The notes beneath the pieces are model-generated. The model searched no databases and had not been told where the DNA came from. It saw only the letters and a list, made by a program, of their open reading frames with translations. The position numbers were made by a program, and so were the translations under genes. Shown here piece by piece: positions 21,841 through 33,054 of a DNA stretch of 64,000 nt; position 1 is the first letter of the stretch, and every line of letters starts with the position of its first letter. The stretch is from Chlorokybus atmophyticus. Its lineage: Eukaryota > Streptophyta > Chlorokybophyceae > Chlorokybales > Chlorokybaceae. The stretch lies in the NCBI GenBank assembly GCA_009103225.1, contig RHPI01003129.1:1-64000 (forward strand). The letters are read 5' to 3'.

Positions 21841-22154
21841 GTCAGTTGTTTTCTGCAAGGTTTGCATTGAATGCCTTCTGTATAGCTCGGTTTTTGTTTA
21901 ACCCAAACCAAGTAGTATTCATGCATATAGCAAGCGTTAGTAGCCGTCAAACTGATTTTGCTGCTGGTCAATGTTGCCACTCTTGCAAGTCAGTTGCCAT
22001 CACATAGTTTGCAAAGTTATCACGTCACTTAACATAGATGACTGTTTAGCGAAATCAGCTAGTTTTCATGCATATGCAACTGTTTTTACTGCTGGTTAAT
22101 GGTGCCATAAATGCTATCACGTTGTTTGCCAGGTTGTCATGTTATTGTTTGTCA

Positions 22155-22485
22155 AGTTGGAACACTGGACAGTGCCTGTAAGTCTTTAGGTCGCATCAAT
22201 GGAATGCGTAACTTGTAGACACTGGACAGTGCCTATCAGACTTTAGGTGGCAGCATTGGACTGCATAAGTCGTAGGCATCGGACAGTGCCTGAGAGTCTT
22301 TAGGGCGCAGCAATGGAATGCATAATTTATAAACACTGGACAGTGCTCATGAGACTTTGGGTCACAGCGATGCACTGCATAATCTAAAGGTCGTAGAACA
22401 CTGGACAGTGCATGTGAGTCTTTAGGCCGCTGCAATGGATTGCATAACGCGTAGACACTGGACAATGCCTTTGAGACCAAGCGGC
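22155..22485 (+). repeat. Array of ~60-bp repeats, right copy
   Basis: Six units beginning ACACTGGACAGTGCCT, then GAGTCTTTAGG, then GCAATGGAATGCATAA, at roughly 55-60 bp spacing and 70-85% alike by eye. The same unit lies inverted at 18290-18535, so the two arrays face each other across about 3.6 kb. Confidence 0.85.
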
Positions 22486-22679
22486 TTTGTGGACATGTCG
22501 CTCATAAATTTTGCTTAGCATAGCACATTTGGGCATATCTTATACAACGCCAATGGCATATATTATACAACGCCTTGAGAAGCAGAGCGAATTGCCAAAC
22601 ACGACACAGCTGCTTGTCGCCGGTCTGCAGGGTGGGGCATATCTTCAGCCCTGACGATTACAGCCTTTCGCAGACAGTC

Positions 22680-23636
22680 TGTAACGATACCACTACTTAC
22701 TTGCTGGTCGGGGCTTGGCAAACTTACACAAGCACAAGCACTACGGACTTAGAGCGGAAGTCCCACTAGCACCACGGTGCACGGGAAGTTGCAGAAGCGC
22801 ACCAAGGGAGGAGAGGATGACCACCAACCTCTCACACAGCTCCAGCCCCAGGCACACCCTAGCCCAACACACCCACATGCACACACACAACACCACACCC
22901 CACAAGGGATGAGGGGGAGAGCCCCTTCAATAGCTACAACCAGGCACCCCACACACAAGTGGCCCTCAAGTGGTGAACACACTCTGATACCTTCTCCAGG
23001 TCGCAACTGAGCTTTTATACCACTTGCCGCTCTCCCGACCTGGCACATCATTTTCAAGATCCAAGGCCTTGTCGCTGTGTGCTGACCTTCCAGCACATGC
23101 TGACTGTGTCCACATAGGACCTGTCCCATCATAGGACATCAACCTCGGTATCATCAAACCTTGAGATTGTCAAACATCGGACAACAACCTCGGGAATATC
23201 AAACTCCCTCAGTTTTCCATAGGAGGAACAATCCTACCTCGGAACCACAACATAGGCTCTTCTAGTACATTAGTACTTGTAGATTGCCCACAGGCATCAC
23301 TTAGCCTTGCGACTGTCATCACAGTGGCAAATCGCATTACCACAATATAATCCTGTGGTTTGCCAACTTGGCTTTCTTTATTAGACCTATCACAACTTAT
23401 GGCAACTCATAGGTTTGGGCCAAAGGCCTCAGGCACTGACCAACTCTGTGCTAGCCCTCATCAATGCCTTGTGTAATTCATCATACTCGGGGCCATATAG
23501 GCTCAAGAGTAGACATACATGAGAGCGCACCCCACAAGCACTACACATGCTTATGGGATGAAGAACCCACTTGGTCTCTTCTTACTACATAAGTAAGGGA
23601 CAGAGAGTGACTTTTGCTAGCCTTATAGGCATGACA
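22680..23636 (-). repeat. E1 3' LTR
   Basis: Left copy; 3' LTR in element sense. Contains TATAAAAG on the minus strand at 23012-23019. It is preceded (in element sense) by a purine tract AAGTGGGGAGA at about 23640-23650, the plus-strand primer site. Confidence 0.92.
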
Positions 23637-23839
23637 TGTCTCCCCACTTGCATTGCAACAACCCCGTTGAAAAAGGATGGAACACAAGTTCCGCACAGCT
23701 TCTGGCAAAGTTGGCCAAACCCGCCGATAGCCGCACTCCACGCATGAAAGCAGTGCAAGTCACGGGAGTAACAGAACCAACGCTGATACTAAGTATCAGT
23801 GTCGATGATGTTGGTATGTCACATGCAGAGATTGCAAAC

Positions 23840-24850
23840 GTTTTAGTTTTAGTGCCAAGAAGTTCTCTCGGCTGGAGAGAACTTCTTGCTAACATAAGCA
23901 AGAGGGTGCCCACTCTGGAGCAACACAGCACAAGTGCCCTTAATGGATGCATCGGATATTACCTCAAAGGGCTTGGTGAAATCCGGCAACTGCAATACCG
24001 GCGCCGTCACCAAAGCCTCCTTATTAGACTCAAAGGCCTCTTGCTGCCTTTGTGACCATCTCCATACGACCTTATTACGTAACAGATTAGTGAAAGAAGC
24101 AACATGCGATGAGTACCCCAAGATATATATTCGCGGAAATGGTTGCTCAAGCCCAAGAACGCGCGTAGCTCGTGCACATTTTGCGGGCTAGGCCACTCTT
24201 TGACCTTAGCAACTTTCCTTAGGTCCGGGCGCACGCCCTTTTTGCTTACAATATGGCTAAGAAACTCAAGTTCCGTCTTGCCAAACTCGCACTTGGGCAT
24301 GTAAGCATAGAAATAATGCGCCCGCAATGTTTTCAACACCTCGCGCACATGCGCGGTGTGCAAGTCAGCGTCCTTGCTGACTACGAGTGTATCATCGAAA
24401 TATACAAGCACTGTCTTACCAATCAGCTTGTGAAACACACGGTTTATCATAGCTTGAAAGGTGGCTGGCACATTCGTCAGCCCAAAAGGCAGCACTTTAT
24501 ACTAAAAGTGGCCAAGCGGCGTACGAAACGCTGTCTTTGGCACATCTTTCGGAGTGGTACGTATCTAATGGTACCCACTAATCAGGTCCAAAGCGCTGAA
24601 CACCAAGGCTCCGCTCACTTGATCAAGCAAATCATCTATCCTTGGCAGTGGATACCTATTATTTGATTATCAGCTTATTTAAGGCCCGGTATTCTACGCA
24701 CATGCGTAGCCGGCCATCCTTCTTCGGCACGAAGAGGATGGGTGCCCCAAAGGGAGAGCTACTTGGCTCAATGAATCCCTTTGCAAGCAAGGCTTTGATC
24801 TGCCCCTCCATGTCCGCATACTCAGCCGGACTCAGCCTATGTCAGGTCTG
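23840..24850 (-). pseudogene. E1 reverse transcriptase and RNase H fragment
   Basis: The minus strand carries [18 protein letters not shown]...[11 protein letters not shown] (about 24560-24790, with stops), then a 162-residue open stretch from LPFGLTNVPATFQ to VYFDDTLVV at 24007-24495, where the YxDD catalytic motif is intact (YFDD). RNase H begins (KPFEVISDASIKG.CAVLLQSGHPLAYVSKKFSPAE) at 23849-24121 in another frame and stops without the DH motif. Integrase should follow but only ~200 bp remain before the LTR. Confidence 0.85.
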
Positions 24851-25914
24851 AACGGAGGTTGCGCACCCGATTTAAGAGGGATCGTATGCCACACGTCCCT
24901 CTCAGGTGGCAATACAGGCAATTCAGCTTGAAACACGTCAGCATACTCAGATAATGACCTTTTAGAGCCGCGTCTTGCGGTTTGCCATTGGTGTCATCAA
25001 TTGCAGTGGTTGGGTTGTCAGTGGCAAACGGTCGGACTAGCACCAGAAGAGGTTGAGCTCCATGGCGAACTGCCCTCTTCACCTGCAAAGCACTCAACAA
25101 ACAACATGAGACATCGGTACCAGATCTGTCATCACTTGCAGGGGATACGACATTATGACCATTTGCGCGCAAGGTCACACAACCCCACCCTTTGCGTACA
25201 CTGCAAAGTTTGGTGTTTGCGTCCGTGCGCAAGCCACATGCTTGCTCCCAATGGCTGCTGACAATGACATCCACGCCTGGCACCTCAACTGGGATGACCA
25301 AGAACTTAAGCAGAGCATGATAGCGGTGCACATGCACGGACAAGCGTACGACGCCCCGTACAGGGATTTTACGCTTGTTCAAGGCCACAATCGAATCATC
25401 ACACTTGGTGACACGAATGCCTAAGCGTCGCACGAGAGACTCACTCACAAAGTTCTCCGGCGTGCCCGTGTCTATTATCAAGCTGCATGGCACGTGCGCA
25501 ACTGATGCCTTAAACAACCAAGTCAAGCTTAGAGAACTTACCGGATGGATTATAGGTGGGTCATACAACATATGTGCACGCCCCTTTTCCAGCTTGACTT
25601 CACCCAAGACTTGCATACCTTTGGTGAGGCGAACCCACGGGCCGGGATGCTTGGGTACAATAACGCACGCACTCGTGTTGTGCGCGCTCTTGCTTTTGCA
25701 TGCAACATAGCTTGAGCATGTTGTACAGCTTGTCAATAGGCGCATGAAGCAAAACACATTTGCCCGCACAGTCGTTTTGCAAGAATTGAGTGTCTACATG
25801 TACACCCATCTCATTCTCCGACACAGCAACATTGCATGGTTGGGGTTGGCAGGACATCAAGCCACTATAAGCACATTGCTCATCAACATCCTCAGAGCAA
25901 CTTGCCATTGACAA
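24837..25914 (-). pseudogene. E1 gag-pol junction and aspartic protease
   Basis: The minus strand at 25600-25914 gives KCVLLHAPIDKLYNMLKL, the counterpart of CVLINVPFSELVTAVKHL at the start of E2 pol; a frameshift near 25690 leads to 24837-25769, with ACVIVPKHPGPWVRLTKG and the protease SLIIDTGTPENFVSESLV (active-site DTG) and PGVDVIVSSHWEQA. Order and spacing match E2 pol residues 60-260. The start given by the longest open frame is not a real initiation site. Confidence 0.8.
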
Positions 25915-25945
25915 TCCCTGTTACATGCATGGCTTTTGGCTGACT

Positions 25946-26260
25946 TCATGCCCCTCGTTTATTTATGAGAACATGGCCCCGAGCGGCGTCCGCTTCAGCC
26001 TCAATGAGATGAGCTTCACGGTTGCGCTTTTGATCTCGGTAACCGCGTCGAGCATCACTGGAACCTTCAACATGTCTTCCATGAGGGACTTGATCAGCTC
26101 TCGAAAATTGCAAACGAGCAATGTCGGCCTCATGTTGTTGTTGCAACCCTATTACTTGCCCACACAATGTGGCAACCAACATGGATAGCTGTTGAGTGGT
26201 TTTGCCAACATCATTGCCCCAAGATGCCTCCTCACATGTTGCTTGCTGTTGCTCAGCCAT
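25946..26260 (-). pseudogene. E1 gag N-terminal remnant
   Basis: From the ATG at 26260: MAEQQQATCEEASWGN...TTQQLSMLVATLCGQVIGLQQQHEADIARL, a helical segment, then charged residues and TGA at 25946. It sits 320 bp inside the 5' LTR where gag should begin. The rest of gag, including any zinc knuckle, is missing. Confidence 0.6.
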
Positions 26261-26581
26261 CTCCACAATGGTTACCGTAACAGATGCAGACACGCGCACA
26301 CGCGCGTACACGAGCAGCAAAGTGCAGCAAAGGCAGATGCGTGTGCAAGACTATGCACCAGCAGCAAACGCACACAAGTAATGCACAGATCAGCGTGCAC
26401 AACGGCCCACACCTAGCATGCAAGTGTGCGTGCAGCTGCAACGATCAACTAACACGCATAATCAGCATCAAAACACTGCCATGCAGCACATGCATGCAAA
26501 GAATGCAACGCATGCACCGATCAGCAAGTGCACAGGCTGATGGACAAGCATGCAAGGCTTGGAAACAAGCTCCGAGGTCAA

Positions 26582-27538
26582 TGTAATGATACCACTACTT
26601 ACTTGCTGGTCGGGGCTTGGCAAACTTATGCACAAGCACTAAGGACTTACAGCGGAAGTCTAACCAGCACCACGGTGCACGGGAAGTTGCAGAAGCGCAC
26701 CAAGAGAGGAGAGGATGACCACCAACCTCTCACACAGCTGTAGCCCCAGGCACACTCACGCCCAACACACCCACATGCACACACACAACACCACACTCCA
26801 CAAGGGATGAGGGGGAGAGCCCCTTCAACAACTACAATCAGGCACCCCACACACAAGTGGCCCTCAAGTAGTGAACACACTCTGATACCTACTCCAAGTC
26901 GCAACTGAGCTTTTATACCACTTGCCGCTCTCCCGACCTGGCACACAGCATTTCCAAGGTCCAAGGCCTTGTCATTGTGTGCTGACCTTCCAGCACATGC
27001 TGACTTTGTCCACATAGGACATGTCCCATCACAGGACATCAACCTCGGGATTATCAAACCTCGAGATTGTCAAACACATGACAACAACCTCGGGAACATT
27101 AAACTCCCTCGGTTTTCCATAAGAGGAACAATCCTACCTCAGAACCACAAACATAAGCTCTCCTAGTATAATAGTACTTGCGGATTGCCCACAGGCATCA
27201 CTTAGCCTTGCGACTGTCATCACAGTGGCAAATCGCATTACCACAGTATAATCCTGTGGTTTGCCAACTGGGCTTTAATTATTAGAGCTGTCACACATCC
27301 TGTGGCAACTCATAGGTTTGGGCCAAAGGCCTCAGGCACTGACCAGCTCTGTGCTAGCCCTCATCAATGCCTTGTGTAGTTCATCATACTCAGGGCCATA
27401 TAGGCTCAAGAGTAGACCTACATGAGAGCGCACCCCACAAGCACTACACATGCCTATGGGATGGAAACCCACTTGGTCTCTTCTTACTACATACGTAAGG
27501 GACAGAGATTGACTTTTGCCAGCCTTATAGGCGTGACA
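26582..27538 (-). repeat. E1 5' LTR
   Basis: Right copy, 957 bp, followed by the target duplication CAGTC. TATAAAAG on the minus strand at 26910-26917. Just inside it the minus strand reads TTGACCTCGGAGCTTG, the position of the primer binding site; it resembles the E2 site (TTGGTATCCAGGAGCTGG) only in part. Confidence 0.92.
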
Positions 27539-27639
27539 CAGTCTTGCGCTCTTGTGCGCTTTAAGACAGCTGCTACCCCGAGAGGAGAATATAAGCACCG
27601 GCTTTTTACGGCTAAAAAGCTAGTCTTATTATGTAAGAG

Positions 27640-27760
27640 AATAGTTTCTCGGGCAGCAGTATTTGCCCACAGAATGAATGGTCTTTTGATAAATTATAAT
27701 GTTACATGGGGTTATTCTCTTAAACCAAAGTCTCTCAATGGGGGAAGACTGTACGCTGCC
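27640..27760. repeat. Dispersed repeat (partner at 32290-32450)
   Basis: AATGGTCTTTTGATAAATTATAATG and GGGGTTATTCTCTTAAACC..AGTCTCTCAATGGGG..ACTGTAC recur, diverged, at 32365-32452 (GGTCTTTGATAATCTATGAT, GGGGTTATTCCCTTAATGCGAAGTCTTTCAACAGGGG). Shorter pieces occur at 30300 and 48225. Confidence 0.55.
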
Positions 27761-27773
27761 CCTATCGGTACGT

Positions 27774-27862
27774 GCACATGTAGCTTAGTGGTCAGGGTGT
27801 CGTGTTTATATTTCAAAGGTCCAATGAGTCCAATGAGTCTTGGGTTCGACTCATGGTGGACG
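27774..27862 (+). repeat. tRNA-like segment with pol III A and B boxes (SINE-like)
   Basis: TAGCTTAGTGGTCAGGG (27781-27797) fits an A box and GGGTTCGACTC (27842-27852) fits a B box at tRNA-like spacing. A cloverleaf does not fold well: the T stem has mismatches and I could not find a clean acceptor stem. A tRNA-derived SINE head or a dead tRNA gene is therefore likelier than a working tRNA. No tail repeat identified. Confidence 0.45.
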
Positions 27863-28251
27863 CGTACGTATGTTCGTTACTAACCATTTTTAAAAATGCC
27901 GCGGCCTCGTGCGCCGCAGCTCAGCGGCCCGCAGATCGGGCGTGGCCGGTGCCGTCGGCTCAAGATAAAGCACATTTCCTACATTTGCAACACATATGCT
28001 GATGGTTAAAAACAAATATTGCGGTCGATGGTCCGCTGGCCCGGACCAGTGATGATTGTTTAAGTACAACTTGTATGAAGTTCCTCGTCCGCTGGCCGCA
28101 GGCAGGCTCGTGCTTGGTCCTGACGCGCCCGATCTGGCCAGACCAAACATGGTGCGACCCAAAGAAACATGGGACCGTTCACGTGAGGATTGCACCATGC
28201 ATGGTCCGACTGTCAATGACAGCCGGACCATGCATGATCCACCGATTTTAA

Positions 28252-28303
28252 CCGGAATCTTACCCTGCTTAGTGAGTGTTCACTAAGCAGGGTAAGATTC
28301 CGG
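28252..28303. repeat. Perfect hairpin, 24-bp arms, 4-nt loop
   Basis: Arms 28252-28275 and 28280-28303 (from CCGGAATCTTACCCTGCTTA) are exact reverse complements around GTGT. It lies inside the GGACCATGCATGGTCC-rich stretch 28020-28330. Confidence 0.92.
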
Positions 28304-28706
28304 CCCGAAGGCACTGACCATTCATGGTCCTTTAATGTCAAGCGGTGTGATAGCGAGGATGGTTTTATAGCAGTGTGCAGCAAGTATGTGAGGAGGTATC
28401 CTTGAGCAATGATGTTGCCATGACCCCTTAATGATGGACTATGGACGGCACTTTGTGTGAGCAAGCAACCATTGCTTTTAGTAAATTGCGGCAAGTTGTT
28501 GTTATAGCAACATGAGTCCGACATCGCATGTTTGCAACTGTCAAGAGTTGCCTAGCAAGTCACGTGCGAAGGACATGGTGCGTATGTAGATGCATTGCAA
28601 CACGTCCTTAAGTGTATTCATGAGGCTAGCGCTATTGCTTACGCATGCTCTTGTATATGAGGGGCATGAATAAAGTAAGAAGCCATGCCATGCGGGGGAG
28701 GGGGGG

Positions 28707-28721
28707 NNNNNNNNNNNNNNN
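28707..28721. other. Assembly gap (15 N) in a G-tract
   Basis: N run after GGGGGAGGGGGG, followed by a G-rich stretch. Probably an unresolved homopolymer. Confidence 0.98.
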
Positions 28722-30071
28722 CCCTTGTGCAAATGGGGTCGGGGAAGGGGGAGGGGGAGACCGCACGTAACAGCATGCAGCGACATCAGTGTAGCACATA
28801 TATGCTCCTCCATTAATCTGATACACATATCGCATGCGATGACATACAGATGTGTATATGACATGATGTGTACACATACGCATACACTACGGCACTGGTG
28901 CACACGCGCACGTAAGCAGCACGTAGTCTACCCTTGCTATAGAAATACTTCATCAACAGCGCTTTTAGTCTTATGGCGGGGTCATCCATTCGTCGTCATA
29001 AGATTGGATAGTCTTCAAACGCATACAAATGAATATATGATTACACTAAATTGTATAAGCAAAAATTGTGTATGTGCATAGTTTAAATACTAAAATATGA
29101 TATGTATGTAATGTATACTATATATATATATGTCATTATGTGCATAGACCACAAATGTATAATAAGACATATTTACATACATAAAGCATCGTTGCTTCCT
29201 CTTGTTGTGGGCATAATGAAGGGAAAATTGATATACAATTCAATGTTCCCTATGCGATCAAGACTATTTCCATGCCCATAGCTGTTTAACACTAAGGATG
29301 CCAATGTACACTAAAGTGTACATGTACACTTAACTGTACATTCAAAGGGCCCTCCTTTGCACGGCCTTCTTGGCCGGTGGTGATAATGCAACAAATGACA
29401 TATAAGTGGATAGCTCTTGGCGTGACGTGTCAAGGAAAAGTAACCGCGTCGGCGCGGTTACTTTTCCGCGATTGTTTAACATATACACATTTTAGTGTCT
29501 GACAGTGTCATTATGGCTTGCTATCGCAACCCGTCGGGTTCACTCACTTAAAACTAACTCCTCACACAGAAGGAATCTCGTACAAGTACTCGTATACTCG
29601 TAAGTACACGTATAAGTTACCAATGAAAATTGTTCTACACAACGAGAGCTATTCTTTGAGCTCACATATGCCGCGGAATTCATACAACTGCAACCATAAG
29701 GACGCTTTCAAGGCCCTTGCACAACTGTACACAAAAGTGTACAGTGACTTTTGCCATTTCGGTTGCTTGCCAAGTTTAACTTGTGACACAAATAGCCAAT
29801 TGGACTAAAACTTTGCACACTTATTGCTTGTAATGATAGTACTGTATGCACAAAGTTTTAGCTTAAATTAAGATAGTCTATATAAGTTATAGCAATGCCC
29901 AGCAGGTGAGATAAATACTCTTAAGTGTACATTTATTTATACCTAATGTTAATGAAGCGGACATCGGCCTCTGAGATTTTAATCTTATTACGGGCTTATT
30001 CTATTGGCGAAGATAACAGCAGGGGTGAACTGTATTTTCGTGCGATGTGTACATCACAACAAAGCCTTTGT

Positions 30072-30108
<37 letters not shown>

Positions 30109-30689
30109 AGTGGAAGGAGGGTATAAATGAAATACCCCCTGTACAGCCGGTGACATAATCGTTACGTATTGATGATATAAGACATATCAATGAGTGGGTG
30201 GGTGGGGCTCATAGAGTCGTAGTGTGCATATGAACTTGGGACAACCAAAGACTCCTTCCCTTTATCATGTACAGTATACCCCTGTCTTTTGGCGTTTTAA
30301 GAGAATATAAATTCTTTCAATGGGGGTCTCGCTAGGAAGGTGCATGAGCGTTTACAAGACTAAGTTTGCTATCAACGTGTGTGCATTTTACATGTATATG
30401 ACGAGTATTGTGAGTTTACCGTACATTCAGCGATTAGATAACACACAATGTAACATGGTGCTGTGTGGCATCATACATGCTTAAAGTGTTATGGTACAAC
30501 AAGTGTTTATGCGCATGTATGTTGGCGCGCACGCATGCGTAAAATATATAATGAATTTGCTTAAATATGTACATGAGCATATTGCTTTCAAAGCAAGTCG
30601 CGTGTGTGTGTAAGAGCAAGCAGCATGCATCTTTGAGGCCATCACCACCAATACAAGCATTGCAGACTGCACTCGTACATGCATGGTAT
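28722..30689. other. No gene seen; AT-rich with short hairpins
   Basis: Contains a 15-bp-arm hairpin at 29434-29467 (GGAAAAGTAACCGCG, loop TCGG), a run of TGTACACT/AGTGTACA motifs near 29310-29340 and 29727-29745, and a (GA)n microsatellite at about 30076-30107. Open frames are short. Confidence 0.5.
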
Positions 30690-31801
30690 GCACGCTACTC
30701 TAACTCGACTGGCTCATCGACTATGCCACCCGTGCCAATGATGATAGCATCATGTCCAGAAGCACCCGCAGTGAAAAATTTCTGTATGATGGTTTGATGG
30801 CCAGCGTCAAACATCTCATGCTTGATGTCCACATTGCGCGGCTGCCGTATGGTGAGCTGTTGATGCTCTGAGTTGGGGCAGTCATTGGTGGCGATGAAGG
30901 CCTCCACACCATCACAGAATCTCATGCACTCTCCGCCACTGGGATGCGTGGGGGTGATTCCTCCTCCTCCTCCTCCTCATTTACAACACAAGGCATTGTA
31001 AGTGCCCACTCGTACACGTTTTGCAACGAGATCCCTCACCTTCAGCCTCATCAGGCTCAACGGCGGCTCCTATAATGCCTCCGGCGCTTTCACGGATGTC
31101 CTCATCGCTCTGCCTCGGCTTCGGTTGGAAGGGTGTCATCGACGTGAACGAACTCAGCTGGGGAGAGCATCTCCGCACGTGGCATGGGAAGTCGCTGCAT
31201 GATGTCCTCAATCTCCTGCACAATAACCTGCTCGTGTACGTCAGTGTCGGGAGTGGGCGCGTGCCAAGCAGGGGGGGTGATGCCGCTCTTCCTTTAGCAA
31301 TTCGAGATGGTGATTGCGGTGAGCTCTCCGTACGCTTCGCAACACGTGATTGCCTCCCTCACCTGCACCTTCACCGTGCGCAAGTCGGTTTTCGGGTGGG
31401 CATCATGTTGCTGCAGCAAGTACACAACAAGCTTGCGCTTGTACCTGCCATGACCAAAGTGAGAATGCATTACAAACTCTGACGCACAAGGGGGGTCAGG
31501 GGCTTGGGTACAATAACGCACGCACTCGTGTTGTGCGCGCTCTTGCTTTTGCATGCAACATAGCTTGAGCATGTTGTACAGCTTGTCAATNGGCCTTGAA
31601 CGCAGCAATAATGCCTGCGTTAAGAGGTTGAACCTTGCTGGTTGTGTTGAGAGGCAGGAACAGACACTTCACGGTGTCCACCTGCGTCTTGAACCCTCTC
31701 TCCATGCCCGCGACCCCATTAGCTTCATCTGAAAAGCGAAGTTGCAGAGCCAGCAACTGAAAGATCAGCATGAGACAATGTGTAGTTATACACACGAACA
31801 C
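30690..31801 (-). pseudogene. Decayed Tigger-type transposase, interrupted
   Basis: The minus strand shows RGFKTQVDTVKCLFLPLNTTSKVQPLNAGIIAAFKA (31590-31700), the end of a Tigger DDE domain, where the family's QPLD or QPMD is QPLN, so the last catalytic Asp is lost. After a break comes YKRKLVVYLLQQHD...AITCCEAYGELTAITISNC.RKSGI (31300-31460) and EQVIVQEIEDIMQRLPMPRAEMLSPAEFVHVDD (about 31130-31240). The break holds an 89-bp piece of E1 and an N at 31591. Confidence 0.75.
31502..31590. repeat. 89-bp exact copy of E1 sequence next to an N
   Basis: 31502-31590 is identical to 25649-25737 (GCTTGGGTACAATAACGCAC ... CTTGTCAAT), ends at the single N at 31591, and interrupts the transposase frame between IIAAFKA and the family's next residues. 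Either a small insertion or an assembly join. Confidence 0.85.
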
Positions 31802-31962
31802 ACATACAATTACACATGTGAACTTGCAGTTTGCATTAACAGACTTGCCAATCTCTTGTCCATGAGAGTAATGTTGCTACGCTTAGCGGGCTGTGGTGCA
31901 GACATGAAGACCTATAAAACGCACACAATGGCCTTACTGTTCCCGTTACAACATTGCACACC

Positions 31963-32001
31963 AACCCTAACCCTAACCCTAATCCTGACCCTAATTCTAA
32001 T
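31963..32001. repeat. Interstitial telomere-like repeat
   Basis: AACCCTAACCCTAACCCTAA followed by degenerating units TCCTGACCCTAATTCTAAT. About six CCCTAA-like units in the same orientation as the chromosome end. Confidence 0.85.
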
Positions 32002-33054
32002 ACACGCGCATAGGCACAACACACACCTTGGCACAAGCCCTCCGGAGCTTGAAGCAGCTGTTCCCATCGTCAAGGCGTCTACTGCTATCTATCTACACCC
32101 TTGCCCCCGCCGCCGCCAACCCTCGCGCCGCCGCCGCCGCCGCATCTTACCGCGCCTCAAGGGGATAACCAGTGCCTCTGCAACTAACATGGCGGCTTAA
32201 GGCACAGAAGCACTTGTATGGGCATAAGGGCAAGTGCTTGCTCGTGCCCTTACGCACAGCATTGCTACCCCGATCAGAGCATATCACCACTGGGATTTTC
32301 ATGCGGCAACATTGGTCTGATTACGCACAAGACTATTCCATTAAGTGAAGATGTTTGCCTGTAAAACCATTGGTCTTTGATAATCTATGATCTTAGCGGG
32401 GTTATTCCCTTAATGCGAAGTCTTTCAACAGGGGTACACTGTACACATATATGTATGCGTGTGTCTTGCGGCATTGGTACCGTAAGGTAGGGTGTTTTGC
32501 CCTAACTTCGGACGATTGCCTAACTTCGGACGACCTCTGCAGTGACCTGTTGGAACTGTTGTAGAGGGCGCAATTAGCGGTCAAATGCTATGGGGGTTGT
32601 TTTCTCCGCTTGCCCTTGCCCAATCGAAACTGCTCCGTGAATTCGAATTCAAACCGCCGAGTACCGGCGCCATGGTGCTTGATTAACTGGATGACAGTGG
32701 GTTAGACCGCACTGTTGGGTTGACTTTGAACTTCCAAGGATAGACGCACACTGAACCGAATGAGGAGCTTGTAGGCTCTATGAATTGCCCTTGTAACCTA
32801 GTTAATAACTCTCAGAGGACTTGCTTAAACGCACTGCCATTTGAAAGTTATGGCGGGCAAAGCACAAGTGTGGTTGTTGGAGGGTTTCTTAAGCTGCTGT
32901 CCGAATGCAACTGCAGTTGTGTGCAAGCTTTTGTATGGCGGTGGTTCTTGTGAGGTTTAGGCGAGGTGCGAGGATGTGTGCTAGCTGTTGGTAGGGTGTT
33001 GGGGGTGGGGGTGGTGCAGTGTGACTCTGAGTTAGCACGCATCCTGCTGCAGCA

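Larger units (their letters stand above)
22680..27538 (-). mobile_element. LTR retrotransposon E1 (Ty3/gypsy, internally deleted)
   Basis: Two direct repeats of 957 bp (22680-23636 and 26582-27538), starting TGTAA and ending TGACA, enclose 2945 bp. The 5-bp duplication CAGTC flanks both sides (22675-22679 and 27539-27543), proving a single insertion. Coding is on the minus strand, so the 5' LTR is 26582-27538. The interior holds a gag start, protease, RT and part of RNase H, but no integrase and little gag. The LTRs differ at many sites, so it is much older than E2. It could only have moved, if at all, with enzymes from a relative. Confidence 0.93.

Noticed and set aside
22196-22480. Minus-strand 94-codon frame rich in Cys, His and Pro
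   Set aside because: It is a translation of the ~60-bp tandem array.
18290-22485. CRISPR-like array
   Set aside because: Units are tandem and diverged with no unique spacers, and the genome is eukaryotic; a subterminal or satellite repeat fits.
27774-27862. Functional tRNA gene
   Set aside because: A and B boxes are present, but the T stem is mismatched and no acceptor stem pairs; listed as SINE-like instead.
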